Shown: piece after piece, positions 16,325-25,703 of the stretch
Layout: every line of letters begins with the position of its first letter
How positions within the stretch are numbered: position 1 is the first letter of the stretch
DNA from: Plantactinospora mayteni
Lineage (GTDB): Bacteria; Actinomycetota; Actinomycetes; Mycobacteriales; Micromonosporaceae
Reading direction: 5' to 3'
Length of the DNA stretch: 64,000 nt
Assembly (NCBI RefSeq): GCF_016862935.1
Contig: NZ_BONX01000003.1
Location: forward strand, 1-64,000
The notes under the pieces: model-generated
The model's input: the letters and a program-made list of their open reading frames with translations, nothing else
Databases searched by the model: none
What the model was told of the DNA's origin: nothing
Position numbers and translations under genes: made by a program

Positions 16325-17679
16325 CGCGCCGCCCCCACCCGTACGCCTCGGGGTCCTCCTCGTGCCGCCGTCATCGACCGCAGGTAACCGGCGAACCTCG
16401 CGGCTACCTCTTCCTTCCGGTGGTGCTGCCGCGCGTAGGCGTACCCGTTGCGCGCCAGGCGACGACGCAACGCCGCATCACCGCACAGCTCCGCCAACCG
16501 GGTCGCGAGCAACGCATGGTCGTCGACCCCCACGACGATCCCGGCCTCCGCCGCCCGGATGTGCAGCATCGACGCCAACTCGCCGGGGCCGTACCCGAGA
16601 ACGGGACGCCCGGCCGCGAGGTACTGCGGAAGCTTGGTAGACAGGGAAAAGCGGGTGTACTGCTGGATCTCGGCACGGAACGACTCGATGTGGACCAGTA
16701 CGTCCGCCCGGGCGAGGATCCCCGGAACCTCATGGCCGCGCAGCGACCGGGCCAGTCGGACCGCCGAGCAGCCGGCGAAGGAGTCCCGGTACCGGTCGAG
16801 GTCCGCCTCCGGCGCGTGGATGGTGAGCAGCGGCGCGTCCGTGCTGCCGAGTGACTCCAGGGCCACTCCAAGCTGGCGCAGGGATCGCCACCGGTCCAGG
16901 TGCAACCCGCCCACGTAGACCAGATCCAGCCCGGACGAGGCACGGCTGGCCCGCGACGGGCTGTCCGGGTCGGCGAAGGCGGCGGCGTCGACACAGTTCA
17001 CGAAGGCGGCGAATGGTCGGCCGTACCGCCGTTCGTACTCGTCGGCCATCGGCCGGCTGATGCAGATCCCGCCCTCGGACAGCCGGATGACCGTACGCAG
17101 ACTGGACCGGACGGCGCCGCGAGCCCGCCCGAGCAACTCACCGGTCGAGTAGAGGGTGCTGGGCCAGTCGTCCATGAAGTGCGGAACCAGCGGTACGCCG
17201 CACCGCTGGGCGAGCCGACCGGCCAGCCTCATGATCCGGACGCTGCCGAGCGGAGAGTAGACCAGGTCGGGGTGGAAGTCCCGGACCCACTCCCGGAGGC
17301 GTCCGGAAACCCGGAACAGGCTGAGGTCGGCAACGGCACGCAGTTCGGCGTGTAGTCCGGCGCGTGGCGATCGCCGCCCGCCCGGCGACGGGACCGCGGC
17401 GATCGGCGGGGCACCCCGGAGCAGCGCCCGGTCACCCCCGCTGAGCAGGCGTCTCGCGACGTGGTCGATCGGGGCGCTCCGGGGGTCGACCTGGAACTGA
17501 CGCCCGCAGGCGTCGGCCGGCGGCACGACGTCCATCGTGTAGACCTGAGCGAGACGGTCCCTCGGCCAGCCCTCGAACAGGTTGCCGAGGGTGATGCCGG
17601 TGCCCGTCGCCGCGCCGATCGGCGCCGCGCCGACCACCAGCACCCGGGGGAAGTCCACGTCCTCCGTCCGGTGACTCAA
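16321..17679 (-). CDS. Glycosyltransferase (GT-B fold)
   Basis: A 452-aa protein beginning RVLVVGAAPIGAATGTGITL, the nucleotide-type first loop. It continues with LVPHFMDDWPSTLYSTGELL, then a donor domain with LDLVYVGGLHLDRWRSLRQL and FSLSTKLPQYLAAGRPVLGYG. The likely start is a TTG at 17679 preceded by GGAGGAGG; an in-frame GTG seven codons later is an alternative. It belongs to the minus-strand run 12.4-18.7 kb. Specificity is unknown. Confidence 0.8.
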   Translation of the reverse strand: MSHRTEDVDFPRVLVVGAAPIGAATGTGITLGNLFEGWPRDRLAQVYTMDVVPPADACGRQFQVDPRSAPIDHVARRLLSGGDRALLRGAPPIAAVPSPGGRRSPRAGLHAELRAVADLSLFRVSGRLREWVRDFHPDLVYSPLGSVRIMRLAGRLAQRCGVPLVPHFMDDWPSTLYSTGELLGRARGAVRSSLRTVIRLSEGGICISRPMADEYERRYGRPFAAFVNCVDAAAFADPDSPSRASRASSGLDLVYVGGLHLDRWRSLRQLGVALESLGSTDAPLLTIHAPEADLDRYRDSFAGCSAVRLARSLRGHEVPGILARADVLVHIESFRAEIQQYTRFSLSTKLPQYLAAGRPVLGYGPGELASMLHIRAAEAGIVVGVDDHALLATRLAELCGDAALRRRLARNGYAYARQHHRKEEVAARFAGYLRSMTAARGGPRGVRVGAAR

Positions 17680-17794
17680 TCGATGCCCTCCTCCGGCGTC
17701 GACCCCCGAGCAGGGCGCTCCGGGCGGTGTCCCACCACGCTGCCAGTCGTCGTCCGGGCCCGGCGTAGCAGGGCATGACCTGGTAAGACACGGC

Positions 17795-18739
17795 CTAGCG
17801 TGCCGCCGGGACGTGGTCGGACATCCAGGCGACCGTGACCTCCAGGCCGGCCCGCAGCGGGTACGGGCGGACGCCCGGGAACAGCGACCGCAGCACCGTG
17901 CAGTCGGCCTGCGAGTCCCGGGCGTCTCCCGGGCGGGCCGCCTCGTACGTCACCTCGAGCCGCCGACCGAGGACTGCCTCCAACTCCCCCACGAGGACAC
18001 CCAGCGAGGTCCTCGTCCCGAAGGCGAGGTTCACCGCGTCCGGCGCCGACACCCGGCGGCGAACGGCGTCGACGATCACCGAGGCGACGCTGCCGACGAA
18101 GGTGAAGTCCCGGGTCTGCCGTCCGTCGCCGAACACCCGCAGGGGGCGCCCGTCGAGCGCGGCCGAGACGAAGGCGGGCACCACCGCCGCGTAGGCGTGG
18201 TTCGCCGCCTGGCCGGGACCGAAGACGTTGAAGAAGCGGAACGGCAGCACCGAGAGGCCGAAGCAGGAGGCGTAGGCGATGGCGTACGCCTCGGTCGCCA
18301 GCTTCGACACCGCGTACGGGCTCAGTGGCATCGCGCGCAGCGTCTCCCGCTTCGGCAGGGCGAGGTTGCCCCCGTAGACGGACGACGAGGAGGCGAGGAC
18401 GACCTGTGGCACGCCGTGCCGGCGGACCGCCTCAAGCACCAGCAGCGTCCCGGTCGCGTTGGCCTGGTGACTGCGGTACGGATCGTGAATGGATCTCGGC
18501 ACCGATGGAATCGCCGCGAGGTGTACGACACTCGCCGCGCCCGCGAACGCCTCGTCGAGGAGCGCTCCGTCGAGAATCGTACCGGTCAGCAACCGCGCGG
18601 GAAGCTCCCGGATATTGTCGAGCGATCCGGTCGAAAGGTCGTCGAGGATCACGATCTCGTCGACTTCCGGGACGGCAGCAAGAGCGCGTACCACATTGGA
18701 GCCGATAAATCCGGCTCCCCCCGTAACGACGATCTTCAC
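17795..18739 (-). CDS. NAD-dependent epimerase/dehydratase (UDP-hexose 4-epimerase-like SDR)
   Basis: A 314-aa extended SDR. KIVVTGGAGFIGSNVV is the cofactor loop at the N-terminus, ASSSSVYG the Ser region, and SPYAVSKLATEAYA the YxxxK catalytic motif. RFFNVFGPGQ and DFTFVGSVA follow as in UDP-glucose or UDP-GlcNAc 4-epimerases. The GTG at 18739 has GGGAGAGGG just upstream; the frame is open for another 67 codons of low-quality sequence that I exclude. It probably supplies a galacto-configured precursor. The exact substrate cannot be told from the sequence. Confidence 0.87.
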   Translation of the reverse strand: MKIVVTGGAGFIGSNVVRALAAVPEVDEIVILDDLSTGSLDNIRELPARLLTGTILDGALLDEAFAGAASVVHLAAIPSVPRSIHDPYRSHQANATGTLLVLEAVRRHGVPQVVLASSSSVYGGNLALPKRETLRAMPLSPYAVSKLATEAYAIAYASCFGLSVLPFRFFNVFGPGQAANHAYAAVVPAFVSAALDGRPLRVFGDGRQTRDFTFVGSVASVIVDAVRRRVSAPDAVNLAFGTRTSLGVLVGELEAVLGRRLEVTYEAARPGDARDSQADCTVLRSLFPGVRPYPLRAGLEVTVAWMSDHVPAAR

Positions 18740-19039
18740 TACCCTCTCCCGCCACCCCGGATATTCACGACCTCTCAACGAACGGACGCCCGGCGGGTAA
18801 CGGCGGAAGGATCGACGACGCCGCGAATCGGGGCGGCGCCGAGCTGAGAAAGATTCGGGCCGTACGGCCAGGTCAACCAGGAAACGCCTGCGCGGTGACA
18901 CAGAAATGGATGGTCGGCCCAAAAATCCCCAAAGGCGCACCCGGAGCTGCGGCAGTGGTTAAAAGTTGACTGCTGAGAAATTTGCCCGCCCGGAGACGCT
19001 CGGGACGCGGCGCCGCCGGACGTGCACGAGGAGTCGTAC
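18740..19039. promoter_or_regulatory. Divergent promoter region
   Basis: This 300-bp gap separates the SDR epimerase (minus) from the membrane dehydratase (plus). It has A+T-rich patches around 18895-18990, including a TTGACT at 18966-18971 that could be a -35 box for the plus gene, but no good -10 follows at the right distance. The gene at 19040 has GAGGAG seven bases upstream of its ATG. Confidence 0.35.
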
Positions 19040-20938
19040 ATGCAGCTCGCCGAGGCCACACCCGGGACGACCGTCACGGCGCGGCGGCGCCCGGATCCGT
19101 ACCGCCGCGCGGCGGCACTGCTCGCCACCGACACGCTCGCCTGGATCGTCGGCTTCGTCAGCGCGGCGTGGACACGGTACGAGTTCGACCTCACCACCGG
19201 CCGGCTGACCCAGGTGGTCGGCGCCGGCCTGCTGGCCACCTCGGCGTACGGCGCCCTGTCCTGGCTGCACCGCCGGTACTGGGCGCGGCATCCGCTCGGC
19301 AGTCTCCAGGAGGCCCGGTGCCTGACCGTCACGGTCACCTGCGCCGCGGCGATCGTGCTCGGCTCCGTGCTGTCCACCGCGGATCGACCTGTGCCGGCCA
19401 GCACTCCGGTGGTGGGCGGGGCGGTGGCCCTGCTGCTGATGCTGTCCGTCCGGGCGGTGCAACGGCATCGGATCGACCGCTCACTGCGGCCCCACGCCGG
19501 CTCCGCCACCCCGGTGCTGCTGTTCGGAGCCGGGTCGGCCGGCGAGGGTCTGCTCCGGGCGCTGGTCAGCGATCCGCAGGGCCGGTACCTCCCGGTCGGG
19601 CTGCTCGACGACGACCCGGACAAGCGGCACCTGCGCATCGACGACGTACGGATGCTCGGGGGCCAGAGGGAGATCCGCGAGGCGGTTGCCCAGACCGGTG
19701 CGACCACTGTCATCTTCTCGGTCGCGAACGCGGACGCCGATCTGATCCGGGCGGTCCGGACCGCTACCCTCCAGGCCGGTGCCGAGTTCAAGGTGCTGCC
19801 CTCGGTACGCGAGTTGGTCGACCACCGGATCAGCGTCGCCGACGTACGGGACGTGGGGATCGACGATCTGCTGGGCCGGCGCCAACTCGTCGCCGACCTG
19901 GTCACCGCGGACTCCACGCTGGCCGGCCAGCGGGTGCTGGTCACCGGCGCCGGTGGCTCCATCGGCTCCGAGCTGTGCCGGCAGATCCTCCGGGCGGATC
20001 CGGGCGAGCTGATGATGCTCGACCGGGACGAGTCGGCTCTGCACGGCCTGCAACTGTCGCTGTCCGGCCAGGCGCTGCTGGACGGGCCCGAACTGATCCT
20101 CGCCGACCTGCGCGACACCGAGGGCATCGCGCGGACGATCCGGGCCCGCCGTCCGGACGTCATCTTCCACGCCGCCGCGCTGAAGCACCTCACTCTGTTG
20201 CAGCGGCACCCCCGAGAGGCGGTCAAGACCAACGTCTGGGGCACGCTGTCGGTGCTGAACGCGGCTCGCGACGTGGCCAGGTTCGTGAACATCTCCACCG
20301 ACAAGGCGGCGAACCCGATCAGCGTGCTCGGCTACTCCAAACGGATCACCGAGCGGCTGACCGCGTACGCCGCCGCCCAGTCCCCGGGCACCTTCCTCAG
20401 CGTACGGTTCGGCAACGTGTTGAGCAGCCGCGGATCCGTGGTGACCGCCTTCCAGACGCAGATCGAGGCCGGGTTGCCGGTCACCGTCACCCATCCCGAC
20501 GTCACGCGTTACCTGATGACCGTGCAGGAGGCGGTGCACCTGGTACTCCAGGCGACCGCGATCGGGCAGGACGGCGAGGCGCTGGTGCTCGACATGGGCC
20601 GGCCGGTACGAATCGTGGACCTGGCCCGGCAGCTCGCCAACCAGGCGCCGGGCTCGCCTCGGATCGTCTACACCGGACTGCGGCCCGGCGAGAAACTGCA
20701 CGAGGACCTGTTCGGTTCCGGCGAGGTCGACGTACGGCCGCTGCATCCACTGATCTCCCATGTCCCGGTCCCGCCGCTGGCCCCGACAGAGGTGACCGCA
20801 CTGGACCCGTTCGACGAGCCGGAAAAGGTGATCGAGCGCCTCGCCTGGCTCTGCGGTCAGCCGCACCAGGATGCGGGGAACGTCGCCCTGGTGCCGAACA
20901 CGCGAAATAGTTTTCCGTCCCCGTTCCGGTCGAATTGA
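19040..20938 (+). CDS. Membrane-bound UDP-GlcNAc 4,6-dehydratase (PglF/CapD-like)
   Basis: Makes the UDP-4-keto-6-deoxy sugar used by PglE-type aminotransferases. The N-terminus carries four hydrophobic segments (about residues 20-145). A nucleotide-binding middle domain follows (VLLFGAGSAGEGLLRALVSD). The SDR dehydratase domain begins at about residue 300 with VLVTGAGGSIGSELCRQIL. Further motifs are FHAAALKHLTLLQ, NISTDKAANPISVLGYSKR and SVRFGNVLSSRGSVV. Length is 632 aa from the ATG at 19040 (GAGGAG upstream); a GTG at 19022 is also in frame. It begins a plus-strand group with the Gfo/Idh oxidoreductase and a second aminotransferase. Confidence 0.9.
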   Translation: MQLAEATPGTTVTARRRPDPYRRAAALLATDTLAWIVGFVSAAWTRYEFDLTTGRLTQVVGAGLLATSAYGALSWLHRRYWARHPLGSLQEARCLTVTVTCAAAIVLGSVLSTADRPVPASTPVVGGAVALLLMLSVRAVQRHRIDRSLRPHAGSATPVLLFGAGSAGEGLLRALVSDPQGRYLPVGLLDDDPDKRHLRIDDVRMLGGQREIREAVAQTGATTVIFSVANADADLIRAVRTATLQAGAEFKVLPSVRELVDHRISVADVRDVGIDDLLGRRQLVADLVTADSTLAGQRVLVTGAGGSIGSELCRQILRADPGELMMLDRDESALHGLQLSLSGQALLDGPELILADLRDTEGIARTIRARRPDVIFHAAALKHLTLLQRHPREAVKTNVWGTLSVLNAARDVARFVNISTDKAANPISVLGYSKRITERLTAYAAAQSPGTFLSVRFGNVLSSRGSVVTAFQTQIEAGLPVTVTHPDVTRYLMTVQEAVHLVLQATAIGQDGEALVLDMGRPVRIVDLARQLANQAPGSPRIVYTGLRPGEKLHEDLFGSGEVDVRPLHPLISHVPVPPLAPTEVTALDPFDEPEKVIERLAWLCGQPHQDAGNVALVPNTRNSFPSPFRSN

Positions 20939-21201
20939 CAAGCTCGGAAAGCCAGGCGACGGGTCGGAAAGCGGACAGCCCGCTGGCGGGTCGCGGGACG
21001 GCCGTAGCAGGATTTCCCGAGAATAGCCGCAGGATCATTCCGATCCGTCCGGCACCCCGCCGATTGTCGGCCGCGGTACCGGAAACAAGAGTCGAGTTTC
21101 TATTCGCGCCCGGGCGCCCGATGTCACGTGTCCGATCGACTCACACAGCCAATCCCGAAATTCCACGACCCCACAACCGCCCGATCCGCTGGAGGCGACA
21201 C

Positions 21202-22302
21202 GTGACCGGAATGTTGGCCCTGATCGGTTTTGGTTACTGGGGCACCAACCTCGCCCGGAACCTCGACAAGCTGGCCCCGGTGCGGTGGCGCTACCTGGTG
21301 GATTCCAGCCCGGAGCGACGGCACGCCGCCACCGAGCGGTACCCCCAGGTCCGCGCGACCGGCGACCTCGACGCGGTGCTGGCCAACGACGAGGTCCGGG
21401 CCGTCCTGATCGCCACCCCGGCGCCGAGCCACGCCCCGCTGGCCCGCCGGGCGCTGGCCGCCGGCAAGCACGTCTTCGTCGAGAAGCCGCTGGCGATGTC
21501 GGTCGCCGACGCGGTCGCGCTGGCCGAGACCGCCGACCGGTCCGGCCTGGTGCTGATGGTCGGGCACACCTTCGAGTACGTCCCGGCGGTCGAGCGGATG
21601 CGCGACTACATCCGGTCCGGCGAGATCGGAGACGTCCTCTACCTGCACTCCCAGCGGCTCAACCTCGGCCGGATCCAGAACGACCTGCACACCTTCTGGT
21701 CGATCGGGCCGCACGACGTCTCGATCGCCAACTACCTGCTCGACGCCGAGCCGCGCTGGGTCGCCGCCCAGGGCGGTCGCTACCTGCACGACGGCGTCGA
21801 GGACGTCACGTTCGTCACCGTCGGCTATCCCGGGGACGTGGTAGCACACATGCACGTGAGCTGGCTCGACCCGGCGAAGACCCGGCGTACCACCGTGGTC
21901 GGCACCCGGCGGATGCTGGTCTACGACGACCTGAACACCAACGCCCGGCTCACCGTGCACGACAAGGGGGCGGAACCGCTGGAGCCGGCCGGGGACGGCG
22001 TGCGGCGCTACCGGCTGCGCGACGACGCGGTGCACGTACCCGTGCTCTCCCCGGCGGAACCGCTCGGCCTGGAGTTGCGGCACTTCCTCGACTGCGTGCG
22101 GACCGGGGCACGCCCCCGGACGGACGGCTGGAACGGCGCCCGGGTGGTGGCGGTGCTGGAGGCCGCCGACGCGTCGCTGCGGGCCGGCGGCGCGACGGTG
22201 CCGGTGCCTGCCGTCCCCGGCCCGGTCGACGCCACCGGGACGCACCGCGGGCGCCCGCACCCGGACGGCCCGCACCCCGACCTGACCACCGCCGCGCGCT
22301 GA
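21202..22302 (+). CDS. Gfo/Idh/MocA oxidoreductase (WbpB/WlbA-like)
   Basis: NAD(P)-dependent sugar oxidoreductase of 366 aa. LALIGFGYWGTNLARNL is the dinucleotide fold, VFVEKPLAMSVADAVALAET the EKP motif, and GPHDVSIANYLLD contains the catalytic His-Asp. The GTG has GGAGG six bases upstream; longer open frame before it is not protein-like. With the adjacent DegT aminotransferase it forms the pair (oxidise C3, then aminate) used to make UDP-2-acetamido-3-amino-uronic acids. That would fit the WbpD-like acetyltransferase and 6-dehydrogenases further right. Substrate assignment is inferred. Confidence 0.83.
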   Translation: MTGMLALIGFGYWGTNLARNLDKLAPVRWRYLVDSSPERRHAATERYPQVRATGDLDAVLANDEVRAVLIATPAPSHAPLARRALAAGKHVFVEKPLAMSVADAVALAETADRSGLVLMVGHTFEYVPAVERMRDYIRSGEIGDVLYLHSQRLNLGRIQNDLHTFWSIGPHDVSIANYLLDAEPRWVAAQGGRYLHDGVEDVTFVTVGYPGDVVAHMHVSWLDPAKTRRTTVVGTRRMLVYDDLNTNARLTVHDKGAEPLEPAGDGVRRYRLRDDAVHVPVLSPAEPLGLELRHFLDCVRTGARPRTDGWNGARVVAVLEAADASLRAGGATVPVPAVPGPVDATGTHRGRPHPDGPHPDLTTAAR

Positions 22303-22408
22303 GCCCTCGGCGCCGCGCAGCGAGCGGCGCCGCGACGACGCGACGAGCGCGACGACGCGCACCGGGCAGCGCCGCGACCGAGCAGCACCGAGCACACAGG
22401 AGCGTGAC

Positions 22409-23533
22409 ATGGCCCGAATCCCCCTGGTCGACCTGGCCGCCGCCTACGACCGGCACCGGGACGCGATCGACGCGGCGATCCGCGCGGTCGTCGAGGAGAC
22501 CCGGTTCATCCTGGGCCGCGAGGTCGGCGAGTTCGAGTCGGAGTTCGCCGCCTTCTGCGGCACCACCCACGCGATCGGGGTCGCCTCCGGCACCGCCGCG
22601 ATCCACCTGAGCCTGGCCGCGCTCGGGGTCGGGCCCGGCGACGAGGTGGCGGTGCCGGCGCACACCTTCGTCGCCACCGCCGAACCGGTGAGCTGGCTGG
22701 GGGCCAGGCCGCGCTTCGTCGAGGTGGACGCCGAGACCGGCGGGATGGACCCGGACGCGCTGAAGTCGGTGCTCGACCGGGTCCGGGCGGTGCTGCCGGT
22801 GCACCTCTACGGCCTGCCGGTCGACCTGACCGCGATCGGCGCGCTCGCCTCGGCCGCCGGGGTGCCGCTGATCGAGGACTCCGCCCAGGCGCACGGCGCC
22901 GAGTACGTCCGGGACGACGGTTCGGTGGTCCGGGCCGGGGCGTACGGCCGGATCGGCTGCTTCTCGTTCTATCCCGGCAAGAACCTCGGGGCGTTCGGCG
23001 ACGCGGGCGCGGTCACCACCTCCGACCCGGCCCTCGCCGAACGGATCCGGCGGCTCTCCGACCACGGCCGCACCAGCAAGTACGAGCACCTCACCGTCGG
23101 CTACGCGGCCCGGCTGGACACGGTGCAGGCGGCCGTACTCGCGGTCAAGCTGGGCACGCTGGCCGAGGGCAACCGGCGGCGGCGGGAGTTGGCGGCGGCG
23201 TACCGGTCCCGGCTCGACGGGGTCGGCGACCTGGTGCTGCCGGCCGAGCCGCCGAACCGGCGCGGCGTCTACCACCTCTTCGTGCTCCGGACCCGCTATC
23301 GGGACGGGTTGCTGGCCCACCTGCGCGAAGCCGGCATCGGCGCCGGGGTGCACTATCCGATCCCGCTGCACCTGCAACCGGCGTACGCCGCGCTCGGATA
23401 CAAGCCCGGCGACCTGCCGGTCACCGAGGCGTGGGCCCGGGAGTGCCTCTCCCTGCCGATCTATCCGGAACTCACCGAGGAGCAGGTGGAGACCGTCGTC
23501 GCCGAGGTACGCGGCTACTTCGAGCGGGTGTGA
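22409..23533 (+). CDS. DegT/DnrJ/EryC1/StrS aminotransferase (WbpE/WlbC-like)
   Basis: A 374-aa PLP enzyme. The opening IPLVDLAAAYDRHRDAIDAA is characteristic of the WbpE/WlbC/FdtB subgroup. ASGTAAIHLSLAALGVGPGD binds cofactor phosphate, and VPLIEDSAQAHGAE has the Asp. The internal aldimine Lys is K191 in SFYPGKNLGAFGDAGAV. It follows the Gfo/Idh gene after a 106-bp repetitive GC-rich gap and starts at ATG with AGGAG upstream. The likely role is amination of a 3-keto uronic sugar, downstream of the 21.2-kb oxidoreductase. A perfect palindrome follows its stop. Confidence 0.88.
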   Translation: MARIPLVDLAAAYDRHRDAIDAAIRAVVEETRFILGREVGEFESEFAAFCGTTHAIGVASGTAAIHLSLAALGVGPGDEVAVPAHTFVATAEPVSWLGARPRFVEVDAETGGMDPDALKSVLDRVRAVLPVHLYGLPVDLTAIGALASAAGVPLIEDSAQAHGAEYVRDDGSVVRAGAYGRIGCFSFYPGKNLGAFGDAGAVTTSDPALAERIRRLSDHGRTSKYEHLTVGYAARLDTVQAAVLAVKLGTLAEGNRRRRELAAAYRSRLDGVGDLVLPAEPPNRRGVYHLFVLRTRYRDGLLAHLREAGIGAGVHYPIPLHLQPAYAALGYKPGDLPVTEAWARECLSLPIYPELTEEQVETVVAEVRGYFERV

Positions 23534-23537
23534 CGAC

Positions 23538-23569
23538 GACGGGCTCCCTGGACGTCCAGGGAGCCCGTC
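23538..23569. terminator. Perfect 32-bp palindrome, likely bidirectional terminator
   Basis: GACGGGCTCCCTGGAC (23538-23553) is followed immediately by its exact reverse complement (23554-23569). It sits between convergent genes, 5 bp after the aminotransferase stop and 12 bp before the GDPD stop. There is no T-tract on either side, which is common for actinobacterial terminators. A dimeric-protein site is a less likely alternative. Confidence 0.75.
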
Positions 23570-23580
23570 TCGCGGTCAGG

Positions 23581-25635
23581 TCAGCGCAGGCCGTTGCGGA
23601 TCGCCACCGCCACCAGCCGCTCGGGATAGTCGGTGATGATGCCGTCCACCCCGAGGTCGATCACCCGCTGCATCACCGCCGGATCGTCCACCGTGTACGG
23701 CACTACCTTCAGCCCGGACCGCCGTTGCAGGTCGGCGACCGTCGGCCCGTGGAAGTACGCCGGGTCCTGCCGCAGATACCAGTCGGCCGACGGCACCGTG
23801 CCCTGGGCCGGGTCGTGCACCTGCCAGTTGGCCGAGACCGTGCCGGCGCCGGACGCCCGGACCAGCTTGCCGAGGTCCCGGTACCGCCACCAGTCCAGCC
23901 CGGCCGTCCACGGGCTGCGTACCGAGCGGTCGCCGTAGACCGCCTGGAGCGAGCACTCGTCGGCGAGGCTGGCGCACTCGGCCGGGCCGTACTGCCAGAC
24001 CAGGGCGACGGTCTCGATCCGCCGGTTGAGGTCCCGGGCGTAGGTGATGGTCCGCCAGTCGAACGACTGGATCGTCACCCGGTCCACGAAGCCGGCCCGC
24101 TCGACCGCCCGGACCAGCTTCGCGGTGAAGCTCCGGTACGGCTCGGTGTCCGCCACCAGCGGGCTCAGCTTGGTCTCGATGTTCAGCCGTACGTCCCGCC
24201 GGCCGCTGCGCCCTACCAGGTCGAAGACCTCGTCCAGGGTCGGGATCCGGGCACCCGGCACGGCCACCTGCTCCGGCAGCTCCGGCAGGGTCTTCGAGCC
24301 GCAGTCGATGGTCCGGAGCTGCGCCAGCGTCAGGTCGTGCACCCGCTTGCCGACGTACGGGAACGCCGGGTCACCCGGCCGGACCGGCGCGGTGTCCTCG
24401 CAGTGGCTGCCGTTGACGGTGCGGTCGTGCAGCACCACCAGGTGGCCGTCCCGGGTCACCCCGGTGTCCAGCTCCAGCGTGGAGATGGCCGGGTTGCCGA
24501 GCGCGTTGGCGAAGGCCGGCAGGGTGTTCTCCGGCCTCGTGGCCCGGCCACCCCGGTGCGCCTGGATGTCGAACGGCGCGGCGTACCCCTTCGGCAGCGC
24601 GATCCGGCGCTCCGCCAGCAGCGCACGCAGCCGGTCCGGGTAGTCGGTGATGATGCCGTCCACCCCGTCGTCGAGCAGCTTCGCCATCGTCGGCACGTCG
24701 TCGATCGTCCACGGCACCACCTTGATGCCGTTGCGGTGCGCGTGCGCGACCATCTCCTTCGTCACGTACGGCCGGTAGCCCGGGTCGGTGACCGTACCGT
24801 TCTGCGGGAACCCGTGCACCGGCGAGAAGGCGGTGGCGCCGAAGGTCTTGATCGCCTTGATCGGGTCGCCGCCGAAGTCGTCGATGTCGAGGCCGCCGAG
24901 CCAGGGCGAGGCGCCCGGCTGCCCGGTCTGGAGGAAGTCGTAGTTCGTCAGCGCGACCAGCGGCAGCCGGGGCTCGACCTGACGCATCCGCATCAGCGCG
25001 CCCCAGTCGAAGCTCTGGATGGTGACCTGCCTCAGCAGCCCGGCGGCCCGGATCTCGGCCGCGGTGAGCTGCACGAACTGCTCCCGGGGAGCGGTCTCGG
25101 TCGGCGCGCCGGCCTCCACCTTGGTCTCCACGTTGAGCATGACGTCGTCCGCCCGGTAGCGGTTGACGAGCGCGAGGACCTCGCGCAGCAACGGCATCGG
25201 AGCCCCGGGTACGGCGAGCTGGCCCGGCTTGTCGGCCAGCGTCTTCGTACCGCAGTCGAGGGTACGCACCTGGGCCAGGGTCAGCGTGTTGACGTACTTG
25301 CCGACGTACGGGAACTCGGGGTCGTTCGGGGTGGCCGGGGCGGTGTCGACACACTTCGTACCGGTGACCCGGCGGTCGTGGGTCACCACCACCTGCCGGT
25401 CCTCGGTCACCTGCACGTCCAGTTCGAGGGTGCTGACCCCGAGCTGGAGCGCGTTGCCGAACGAGGCGAGGGTGTTCTCCACCCGCAGGCCGAGCCCGCC
25501 CCGGTGGGCCTGTAGGTCGAAACTCCGCCGGGACTCCGGTCGGTGGCGCTCGCCCGCCTGGACGCCGGTGGGCATCCCGGCCAGTACGGCCGCCGTCACC
25601 AGCAGCGCGCCGATCAGTTGGCGCCGTCGGGACAT
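23581..25635 (-). CDS. Secreted glycerophosphodiester phosphodiesterase with two tandem GDPD domains
   Basis: The 684-aa protein has a signal peptide (MSRRRQLIGALLVTAAVLAG; likely cleaved after VQA, residue 27) and two complete GDPD-like TIM-barrel domains, about residues 38-335 and 350-684. Each begins with an AHRGG motif (H44 in the first), has an ENT metal site, a LELD...HDR segment, and ends with VDGIITDYP. Known relatives hydrolyse glycerophosphodiesters or teichoic-acid glycerol phosphate outside the cell. The two halves also share a family-atypical insert (PYVGK...LTLAQ...LDCGTKTL / IDCGSKTL), which points to internal duplication. The start has AGGTGAT upstream, and the 92-bp repeat lies 68 bp further out. 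The gene may recycle glycerol phosphate from membrane or wall polymers. Confidence 0.9.
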   Translation of the reverse strand: MSRRRQLIGALLVTAAVLAGMPTGVQAGERHRPESRRSFDLQAHRGGLGLRVENTLASFGNALQLGVSTLELDVQVTEDRQVVVTHDRRVTGTKCVDTAPATPNDPEFPYVGKYVNTLTLAQVRTLDCGTKTLADKPGQLAVPGAPMPLLREVLALVNRYRADDVMLNVETKVEAGAPTETAPREQFVQLTAAEIRAAGLLRQVTIQSFDWGALMRMRQVEPRLPLVALTNYDFLQTGQPGASPWLGGLDIDDFGGDPIKAIKTFGATAFSPVHGFPQNGTVTDPGYRPYVTKEMVAHAHRNGIKVVPWTIDDVPTMAKLLDDGVDGIITDYPDRLRALLAERRIALPKGYAAPFDIQAHRGGRATRPENTLPAFANALGNPAISTLELDTGVTRDGHLVVLHDRTVNGSHCEDTAPVRPGDPAFPYVGKRVHDLTLAQLRTIDCGSKTLPELPEQVAVPGARIPTLDEVFDLVGRSGRRDVRLNIETKLSPLVADTEPYRSFTAKLVRAVERAGFVDRVTIQSFDWRTITYARDLNRRIETVALVWQYGPAECASLADECSLQAVYGDRSVRSPWTAGLDWWRYRDLGKLVRASGAGTVSANWQVHDPAQGTVPSADWYLRQDPAYFHGPTVADLQRRSGLKVVPYTVDDPAVMQRVIDLGVDGIITDYPERLVAVAIRNGLR

Positions 25636-25703
25636 CGGTAATCACCTGTTCCAATGTGGTGCCTCGGAGCCCGAGTCGGCCGGGCCTCCGGTGCGGTGTC
25701 GAC

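Noticed and set aside
22303-22408. CGACGACGCG-rich gap read as a regulatory repeat or small RNA
   Set aside because: It is only low-complexity GC-rich sequence without consistent units or hairpin logic.
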